From contig NC_037670.1 of the NCBI RefSeq assembly GCF_003255815.1, positions 62,450,031 to 62,514,030 of the forward strand: a stretch of DNA of 64,000 nt, given 5' to 3'. Position numbers and translations under genes: made by a program. Shown piece after piece: positions 56,654 through 64,000 of this stretch. How positions within the stretch are numbered: the stretch's first letter is position 1; each line of letters opens with the position of its first letter. Origin of the DNA: Theropithecus gelada (taxonomy: Eukaryota > Chordata > Mammalia > Primates > Cercopithecidae). The notes beneath the pieces were generated by a model. That model saw nothing but the letters and a program-made list of their open reading frames with translations. It was not told the origin of the DNA and did no database searches.

Positions 56654-56688
56654 GAGGAGGAGGAGGAGGAGGAGGAGGAGGAGGAGGA
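56654..56688. repeat. (GAG)n microsatellite, about 11-12 units
   Basis: An uninterrupted GGAGGAGGAGG run of 35 bp at the end of a MIR. It yields false poly-Arg and poly-Pro frames. Confidence 0.95.
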
Positions 56689-57002
56689 CTGTCCTGTGGA
56701 ATTGTAGTGCTGAAAGCATAGCTCTGCTTGATTGTGGCAGGGCCATTTTCCAACGCAGACCAAGCTGGCCACGGAGGCAGCTGGGCAGAGTAGGACTTAG
56801 AACCCAGTGCAAAGTCCCTTACAGGAGTTCCTCTCTGGACAGACACTCCCTTGAGATGATGGATTTGATTCCTCCTGAATTTGCACAGGCGTGGAGAGTG
56901 AAATGCTATGCTTTGAGCATCTATCTTGTAATTATCTTGTACTCTCTTCACGGTTCTGTGTGGTGCCTAGGATGATGGCCATGGTACAGATTGCAAGTGG
57001 AG

Positions 57003-57354
57003 CTGCAATGGAGTGGACATGTGTGTTTCTCCCAACATTCCTATGTTGAAATCCTCACCTGCAATGTATTAGGAAATGGGAACTTTGAGAGGTGATTAGG
57101 TCATGAAGTCAGTGCCCTCATGAATGGAATGAGTACCCCTACAAAAGAGACCCTAGAGAAACCCATCACCCCTTCCACCATGTGAGGACATAGAGAGAAG
57201 GCTGTGTCTATGAGAAACAAGCCTCACCAGATACCAAATCTGCCAGGGCCTTAATCTTGGACTTCCAGCCTCAGAACTCTAAGAAATCATTGTCTGTTGT
57301 TTATAAGCCGCCCACTCTATAGTACTTTTTATAGCAGCCCAAACGGACTAAGAC
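57003..57354 (+). mobile_element. MLT1-type LTR (ERVL-MaLR)
   Basis: Phrases in order: GTGTTTCTCCCAACATTCCT, TATGTTGAAATCCTCACC, GAGGTGATTAGGTCATGAAG, CCTTCCACCATGTGAGGACA, TTGGACTTCCAGCCTC, TTGTTTATAAGCCGCCCACT and CCCAAACGGACTAAGAC. A solo LTR with no internal part. Confidence 0.85.
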
Positions 57355-57689
57355 GGGGTCTTGGCCACCGTCTCACCTCCAGCCGAGAGCTGCCCAAGCC
57401 CTTTCTCTTTCTGGTTACCATTTGTAATGAACATGATCTATAAGCAACCAAGGCACCGTGGAAGCTGCGGTGCCCCTATGGTCCTCAGTGGGCCTTCGGG
57501 AAATCATTCCTTGCAGCCCTGGGAGAAACTGGTTTTACACGTTTCTAATCCTGAAGTTACTTAAGCCATGCTCTTTTCATCAACTGATACGCATCTGGCT
57601 GCAGCTATTAGGGATGCTCTGTACCTGTGTTTGAGTCCAGGACATTCTCTCAGGTGCCTTCAGGAGCCAGACTGCCCGAGTTCAACTGT

Positions 57690-57880
57690 GGCCTGATCTG
57701 ACTACAGCAGGTGTGGAGTCTTGGTTCAGTTGTGCAGCCTCTCTGTGCCTCAGTCTTCTCATCTGTTAAAGGGAATAATAGTATTACTGACAAGGTTTTT
57801 ATAAAGATTAAAAATGACAACCAGGCAAAGAACTTAACGTAGTTCTTGGCGCATGTAAGTTCATATCAATGTTAACTATT
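57690..57880 (+). mobile_element. MIR element
   Basis: CAGCCTCTCTGTGCCTCAGT, CTTCTCATCTGTTAAAGGGA and GTTTTTATAAAGATTAAAAA in sense MIR order. Confidence 0.85.
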
Positions 57881-58460
57881 TTTTAGACCGATGAGAGAGT
57901 ACTTATTTAAATAAGAACACCCAGATTTACATAAAAGTAGTGGTACCAGTGTAAGACAGTGGCAAGGGTGTGTGCGTATGTGTGTGTGTGTGGTGCCCTA
58001 GCTTAATTGTGTCAATTGTAAGTAGGGACACTTTGGCCTACAGGATGAAGGAAACAGGGGTTCTGCCTTTGTTTTGCTGCAACCAGCTTCACACCTGAGA
58101 CAGCCCTTCCCTTCCCTGGGTCCCAGGTCCCTGCCTTGTGAAATGAGCATGGTAATAGCTCTCACCAATAAAGCATTAAAGGACCTAAGATGTCAGCCTA
58201 TCCTGGGGCTCTTTTCCAATGATCTCTTGTCTCCTCTACTGACTCCAAATCACACAGACCATGCTTCTCAGGAACCCAGGACACCTGGATTATGGTAGGA
58301 TTCTGCCAGTGGGAGGTTTAGTGGGAGGCTGGAAGGCAGAGGTACTACCATCCCCATGATGCCGGCTCAGCCTCCTCCTCCATGCCTGCTCTCCCAGTAA
58401 GCCTGACCCGGTAGCAGCTTTGCACGGATGGCCTGGATCCTGGTTCCAGGAGCACAGTCT

Positions 58461-58489
58461 CTCCCATCTCTCTGATGGAGAGATGGGAG
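58461..58489. repeat. Perfect 12-bp hairpin
   Basis: Left arm CTCCCATCTCTC (58461-58472), loop TGATG, right arm GAGAGATGGGAG (58478-58489). It lies just upstream of a MIR fragment. Confidence 0.9.
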
Positions 58490-58499
58490 TGCATCATGG

Positions 58500-58635
58500 T
58501 GGCCAGAGAGGTTAGCTGAGCTTCCTCAGTTACCTAAGGTCACCCAGCTAATAAGCCTTGGAGATAAGACACAAGCCGAGGTATCTAGATCCAGAGTCCA
58601 CCCCTCTCCCCGGCAGCGCCATGCTGCCTCCCAGA
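58500..58635 (-). mobile_element. MIR element fragment
   Basis: CCTAAGGTCACCCAGCTAAT, GCCTTGGAGATAAGACACAA and TCCAGAGTCCACCC in reverse-complement MIR order. Confidence 0.75.
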
Positions 58636-59099
58636 ATACTTTCTGTTTATGTTGCTTTTTACCCATGTGAGGAAGTCTGTGATGTTTCTCTCTCTGTAGC
58701 TTATAAAGCTTATGTGTTAAGGGCCTCGGTGACACAGAATCTTCATGACTTTCTGAAGAATGCTGCAGGAACCTGAGGTCAAGCATGTAGAATAATTGGC
58801 TTTGAGGACCACAGTCTCTGAGAAGAGCAGTTGTATGGAAAGTAGGCCTGATCGCTAACTCTGGCTCTAGTCCCTGACTATTATCTCATCAAAGAATCTG
58901 ACAAATCTGTCAGCACTACCTAAGTCTCATAAGCTGAAAAGAACCAGCAGTTGCAAAACAGTGGATTTCCAGTTTGTAAACAGATGAGTTTGAGAGCCAT
59001 GGAAGAGAAACACAGGTGAAGATAATGTGTCGTAGAGGGGGAAGAAGGAAGGAGCTGAGGAAGCCGGCCTCAAAAGCCTCAAAATGAGGCACTTCTGCC

Positions 59100-59250
59100 C
59101 AGTTAATAATTTTATTTTTTACTTAAAGAAAATTAATAGACTTTCAGGGCAGTTTCGGGTGTACAGGAAAGTTGGGCAGAAAGTAGAGAGTTCTCATATT
59201 TCCCCTCTCCCTCCCCACAGTTCCCCTATTATTAATGAAAACGTTTCACT
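59100..59250. mobile_element. Old L1-like fragment
   Basis: ATAGACTTTCAGGGCAGTTT, CGGGTGTACAGGAAAGTTGG and GAGAGTTCTCATATTTCCCC resemble a common L1M 3' segment. Confidence 0.5.
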
Positions 59251-59739
59251 GAGCACTGACTCTGCAGCAGGCTGTCACCCCATCATCTCACTCAACTTCC
59301 CAGCAGCACTGGAGGGAGGTATTTCCCTGCATTCTTGCTTTCACAGAGGCTGAGAAGGAGCCCCAGAAAGGGGTGGAGGTTGAAGGTAACAGAGTAACTG
59401 AAAGCGATGGCCCTTGACCTCGGGTCTGCCTGACACTTGGTGGTGTAGCAGGAGGCCACTCCTGAGCAGATTTGGATTATTCACATGCCTCTTGGCCACT
59501 GACAAAAATGCTCATGTAAAGCTTCTTAGTAGCCTGTTGTTTAACCAGAGTCTTAAGGGTTAAAAAAAAACTTAGAGGATCTTTTTTGAGGCAAGTTTAT
59601 CAGGTAGCCATTTTCCTGTTATTAAAAAAGCTCTCATGGCTAGAAACTTCTTTATGGTTTTGCTTGGAAGCATTTCTCCTACTGGACATTTTTATGGTCT
59701 TTGAACCCACAGAGAAAATGTCCATCAAGAAAACAGTCA

Positions 59740-60071
59740 GGCCGGGCGCGGTGGCTCATGCCTGTAATCCCAGCACGTTGGGAGGCTGAGGCGGGTGGAT
59801 CACGAGGTCAGAAATTCAAGACCACCCTGACCAATATGGTAAAACCCCATCTCTACTAAAAATACAAAAATTAGCTGGGTGTGGTGGCGTGGCACACACC
59901 TATAGTCCCACCTACTCAGGAGGCTGAGGCAGGAGAATTGCTTGAACCTGGGAGGTGGAGGTTGCAGTGAGCCAAGATCGAGCCATTGCACTCCAGCCTG
60001 GGTGACAGAGCAAGACTCCATCTAAAAAAAAAAAAAAAAAAGAAAAAAGAAAGGAAAGGAAAAGAAAAAAA
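59740..60071 (+). mobile_element. Alu element (S/Y type), full length
   Basis: Starts GGCCGGGCGCGGTGGCTCAT and carries GATCACGAGGTCAGAAATTC, with a long A-rich (AAAGG)n tail. Flanked by AAGAAAACAGTCA and AAGAAAGCAGTCA. Confidence 0.93.
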
Positions 60072-61649
60072 AGAAAGCAGTCAATCTAGAGGGAAATCAG
60101 CCAAATTAGTTTTGTGCCTGGATTTGTAAGTATATGCTTGAGGGGGATAGTGAGCCAGGGCCTCAGTCCCAAAAGCATACGTGTTTTCTGAGACATATAC
60201 TATGGCTCTTTTTTCTGGAATAGTGTAAAAAATGTCAACTCTATTCTTTTCATCAGGATGGAAAAGGAAAGTCAAGAGAGGCTGAACAAAGTCTCCAGTG
60301 TCCCAGTGTTTGCAGCAAAATCATGTCTTGTGTGCGTGAACAGACAGGACCATGGACAGATCCACAGTTCATGGTTGCCATCCCCACTCCGGGCTTGTGA
60401 GGAATCCACTACCTTACATGCACAGTGGTGTGGCTGGGCTTGCCCGTGATGCTAGGGATCTGGGCTAGGTTCTCTTCAGTGGCTGTGGCAGATAAGTCCT
60501 AGGAGGGAAATCGCAGTGCTCAGACTGCAGGACACTTAGTCAAGTGCTGAGCAAGGAGAGCTAGACGCTGGGCAGGGACTGAGACAGGAGATGGCACAGG
60601 TGGAAGTGGTCAGGACTCAATGGTGGGAGGGGCTATAGCTCCTGAGCCATTAGTGTCTGCTGTGACTCTTCCTTGTGGCAGATATGTGAGGGGCTGGTGA
60701 CTTGAATTGTCTCAAAGGTAGAGAGTAGAGTCCAATAGGGTATATTACAGAAATAAAATGTCTAGAGGACCAAAGATCATTCATTCATTCATGATTCAGC
60801 AAATACCTACAGAGCTCTCTGTTGTCCAGGGCCTGTGACTGGTCCCAAGAAGGCAAAAATAAATAAGTTGAGGACCCTGCTTGGAGAAGCCCACCATTTG
60901 CAAAGGGTATCACTGAAATGATGTATTACAACAAAATAACCCCACAGGTCAATCAGGAGGTCTGAGGGCGTTCAGGGAAGTCCATCTCTTCTTGAAGCAT
61001 GTGGAGCTGGAGATGAGCTCTGACTGTTGCTGATGCAAAAAGACATTGAGCCAGAAGTCCAGGGAGGCAGCCGGCTCACCGTGCACAGGCAATGCACCGC
61101 AGGGGCTGCATGGAGAACAGCACAGCATGGAAAATTGTGTGGGGTAGAGAAGAGTGTGGAGAATAGTGTCATGTGCAGCTGCTGGAACACTGGGCAGATT
61201 ATGTCAACAGAAGCTATTTCAAGGACCTGGAGAGGCATAAGCCACAGCCTTTATCATAGGCTAAGTCTTCCAGCTAATATTTACACAGCTTGGGGGCATA
61301 AAATATCAAACAGCTACAAATGAGCACAAGATTCTCTGTGGCTTCATGCTAAGAGCCTTCTAAAAAGGTCTTTGTGGGAAATAATCTGTGAATAAATAAC
61401 AGAGAATAATTTAAAATATAAGAACCAGGTCTTATTTTACACTTTGACTAGGAATATTTCTTTTGGTGTATGTGGTGTGTGTCTGCTTTTTGTGTCGTTT
61501 ATTCCAGAGCCACATGCTTTGGCCTGGTGCTGTGACTTAAAGCTGATACCCTCAGAAGGTGAGCGTCTTTCTGAACCTTGCTCAGCTACCCCTTCTGAGT
61601 CTTCAGCTTGCTGCCTCACATGTCTGGCCCCCTAGGAGAGCAAATAGAT

Positions 61650-62560
61650 ATAGCTAGAATATTTGCTTCAAAAGGCATTGCTAATAATCACACACCAGGT
61701 ACAAGTCCTGAAGAAAAGATTATGAGATTTCACTACATAAAAATTAAAATTCTCATAGGTCAGAATAGAATTGTAAGCAAATTGTGTCCAACAAAAATGA
61801 GGAAAATGCCTGCGAAACATTTCAAGACATAAGAGTAGAATTTATTAGTATATTAGAACTCTCACAATTAAATAAGAAATATCAAACACCCTAGTGGAAA
61901 ATAATGCAGTGATCAAGAAATTCATTAAAAAAGAAATCCAAATGGCAAAGAAACACACACAAAAAATACCCAGTTTCATTAATCAAAGTACAATGGGGCC
62001 GGGTGCGGTGACTCATGTCTGTAATCCTAGCATTTTGGGAGGCTGAGGTGGGTGGATCACTTGAGGTCAGGAGGTAGAGACCAGCCTGGCCAACATGGTG
62101 AAACCCTGTCTCTACTAAAAGTATAAAAACTAGCTGGGCATGGTGACATGTGCCTGTAATCCCAGCTACTCAGGAGTTCAAGGCAGGAGAATTGCTTGAA
62201 CCTGGGAGGCAGAGGTTGCAGTGAGCCCAGATCATGCCACTACACTCCAGCCTAGGCGACAGAGCGAGACCCTGTCTCAAAAAAAAAAAAAAAAAAAAAG
62301 GTACAACAGAATCATTAAATGCTTACAAGGCTGGTTAAACTTAAAATGAATATTCAAGCCCAGTGATTATATGGTAAAATGAGCATTCTTATACACTCCC
62401 TACCAGGAGAGTATTTGGTTAAAAAAAATGTTTTAGGGGAAAATTTGGCAATATATTTTCAAGACACTAAAAGTATTTATCTCTAGAAGAATTTGTTCTA
62501 AATAAATTATAAAATAAGTATTCTCCTTTTTATAAATTTTTAACGCAAAAGAAAGTGTGC
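61650..62560 (+). mobile_element. Old L1 remnant interrupted by an Alu
   Basis: AT-rich L1-like sequence on both sides of the Alu: TTCACTACATAAAAATTAAA, AAATCCAAATGGCAAAGAAA and, after the Alu, GGGGAAAATTTGGCAATATA. Classification is tentative. Confidence 0.5.
61997..62300 (+). mobile_element. AluS-type element, full length
   Basis: Starts GGCCGGGTGCGGTGACTCAT, carries GATCACTTGAGGTCAGGAGG, and has a 20-bp poly-A tail. Confidence 0.92.
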
Positions 62561-62695
62561 AGTAATGTAAACAAGAGGTTGCACATTTTAGGATTATTTA
62601 GAAAATAATAGCTGACATTTATTGAATGCTAATTTGTTACCATTTATTTATTTAGTTGTTACAAAAAATTCTTCGAGGTATTATAGGCATACCTC

Positions 62696-63117
62696 TGTGA
62701 AAGGAAAATATCTTAGGCCCTTTGAGGCTGGGAACTACTCAGGGAAAATCTGTCTCCCATTCTGTTCAAGTCATCCCTTTTCTTTCAGAGATGGATGCAT
62801 ATTCTGATTGCCTTCTTTGGAAAGACTTATCAGAAACTCAAAAGAATGCAACTATCTGCCTCTCAGCTATCTGTGACCTGGAAGCCCCCAGCAGGAGGGC
62901 CTTGCTTTGCGCTGTCTCCGCCTTTCTGGACGGAACTAATGTATTTCTTACAAACTGATTGATGTCTCATGTCTCCCTAAAATGTATAAAACCAAGCTGT
63001 GCCCTGACCACATCGGGCACATGTCGTCAGGACTTCCTGAGGCTGTGTCAGGGGTGTGTCCTCAACCTTGGCAAAATAAAATTAACTGAGACCTGTCTCC
63101 AGTTTTCGGTGTTCACA
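62696..63117 (+). mobile_element. Solo LTR (ERV1/MER4-like) inserted in Tigger1
   Basis: A complete solo LTR: inverted tips TGTGAA and TTCACA, and a perfect 4-bp target duplication CCTC on both sides (62692-62695 and 63118-63121). It has a TATA box (ATGTATAAAACC, near 62980) and an AATAAA (near 63075), in sense on the + strand. No internal viral genes are present. The family name is tentative. Confidence 0.85.
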
Positions 63118-63380
63118 CCTCAGAAATATTGCAAATTCAGTTCCAGGTGACCACCATAAAGTGACTCGCATGAATTTTTTGACTCTCCAGTACATACAAA
63201 AGTTCTGTTTACACTATACTGTAGTCTATTAAGTGTGCAATAACATAATATGTTAAAAGTCTATACCTTAATTTAAAAATAATTTATTGCTAAAAATGCT
63301 AATGGTCATCTGATCCTTCAGCAAACATAATCTTTTTGCTAGTGGAGGGTCTTGGCACCATGTTGATGGCTGCTGACTGG

Positions 63381-63584
63381 TCAGGGTGGTGGTACCTGAA
63401 AGTTATGGCAGCTGTGGCAATTCCTTAAAACAAAGCAACAATGAAGTTTCCTGCATCGATCAACTCTTCCTTTCACGAAGGATGCCTCTGTAGCATGTGA
63501 TGCTGTTTGATAGCATTTTACCCCCAGTAGAACTTCTTTCAAAATTGGAGTCAGTTCTCTTAAATCTTGCTGCTGCTTTAGCAA
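63381..63584 (-). pseudogene. Tigger1 transposase remnant
   Basis: A short minus-strand open piece with the Tigger-like segments LTPILKEVLLGVKCYQTASH and ASFVKGRVDRCRKLHC. Neighbouring transposase sequence is out of frame or interrupted by stops. It is a fossil C-terminal fragment of a pogo-type transposase. Confidence 0.75.
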
Positions 63585-64000
63585 CTCAGTTTATGTAATA
63601 TTCTAAATCCTTTGCTGTTGTTTCAACAATACTCATAGCCTCTTCAACAAGAATAGATTCTATCTCGAGAAACTACTGTCTTTGCTCATCCATAAGAAGC
63701 AACTAATCTGTCCAATTTTATCATGAGATTGCAGCAATTCAGTCACATCTTCAGGCTCCACTTAAAATTCTAGTTCTCTTTCTATTTCCACCATATCTTC
63801 AGTGACTTCTTCCACTGAAATTTTGACCCTTGAAGTCATCTGTGAGGATTGGAATCAACTTCTTCCAAACTCCTGTTAATGTTGATATTGTGACCTCTTT
63901 CTATGAATCACAAATGTTCTTAATGGCATCTAGGATAGTAAATTCTTTCCAAAAGGTTTTCAATTTACTTTGCTGAAGTTCATCAGAGGAATCACTATCT

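Larger units (their letters stand above)
52517..64000 (+). other. DDC: Probable DDC intron 1 (repeat-rich, no coding exon seen)
   Basis: If the exon at 52464-52516 is right, the rest of the window is DDC intron 1. No stretch encodes the DDC N-terminus. Contents are Alu elements (53815, 59740, 61997), MIR copies, an MLT1-type LTR, old L1 pieces, and Tigger1 with an inserted LTR. The alternative non-neuronal first exon could lie here or upstream, but I could not recognise it. Between repeats (52517-53050, 55000-56230, 57880-58460, 60090-61640) I see nothing supportable. Confidence 0.55.
62684..64000 (-). mobile_element. Tigger1 DNA transposon, antisense, running off the window
   Basis: The terminal repeat starts TAGGCATACCTC with a TA target site before it, is broken by an LTR, and resumes CCTCAGAAATATTGCAAATT. 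Downstream phrases GCTAGTGGAGGGTCTTGGCA, GATGGCTGCTGACTGGTCAG, GTAGAACTTCTTTCAAAATT and AACTCCTGTTAATGTTGATA are the reverse complement of the Tigger1 transposase region. The reading frame is broken (short remnant 63381-63584, minus strand), so no active transposase is expected. Confidence 0.9.

Noticed and set aside
56643..56951. Poly-Pro and poly-Arg open frames
   Set aside because: Caused by the GAG trinucleotide run.
61285..61340. Possible non-neuronal DDC first exon with an HNF1-like GCTAATATTTAC and CATAAAAT
   Set aside because: The HNF1 match is weak, no clear donor follows, and I do not remember the exon sequence well enough to claim it.

Overview
The window is primate nuclear DNA. 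It is full of Alu elements (old AluJ to young AluY types), a young L1PA 3' end, MIR and L2 fossils, LTRs and Tigger/MER DNA transposons, with small exons separated by kilobases of intron. AluY points to a catarrhine (Old World monkey, ape or human). Three residues of the encoded protein differ from the human protein as I remember it, so a non-human catarrhine is plausible but not proven.

Positions 1-36,705 hold the 3' part of GRB10 on the + strand. Eleven coding exons (7437 to 33796) splice into about 373 C-terminal residues: the end of the Ras-associating domain, the PH domain, the BPS insulin-receptor pseudosubstrate region with its SQSP site, and a complete SH2 domain ending in RVAL and a TGA stop. 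A 3' UTR of about 2.9 kb follows, with several internal polyadenylation signals and a terminal AATAAA at 36676. Every splice site is GT-AG and every exon phase fits, so the gene looks intact. The upstream GRB10 exons (start codons, proline-rich part, most of the RA domain, the imprinted promoters) lie outside the window.

Positions 36,706-52,440 are intergenic and consist mainly of repeats. The most striking item is a minisatellite of about 1.2 kb at 39,432-40,636, made of about 30 monomers of roughly 40 bp in higher-order blocks. Also present are an L1 interrupted by an Alu, a MER5A interrupted by an LTR, a 97-bp tandem duplication that includes the start of an Alu, and a long alternating TG tract.

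At about 52,360-52,516 there is a compact promoter (POU-like AT-rich site, inverted CCAAT box, TATA-like element) and a short non-coding exon with a GTGAGT donor. I read this as the neuronal first exon of DDC (aromatic L-amino-acid decarboxylase), the known neighbour of GRB10, transcribed in the same direction. From 52,517 to the end would then be DDC intron 1. It contains repeats only, ending in a Tigger1 transposon whose terminal repeat was split by a solo LTR.

I found no tRNA, rRNA, CRISPR array or bacterial-type gene. The unusual signals are structural: direct repeats flanking a PH-domain exon, several perfect short direct repeats at a distance, the higher-order minisatellite, and a promoter-like cluster inside the GRB10 3' UTR.
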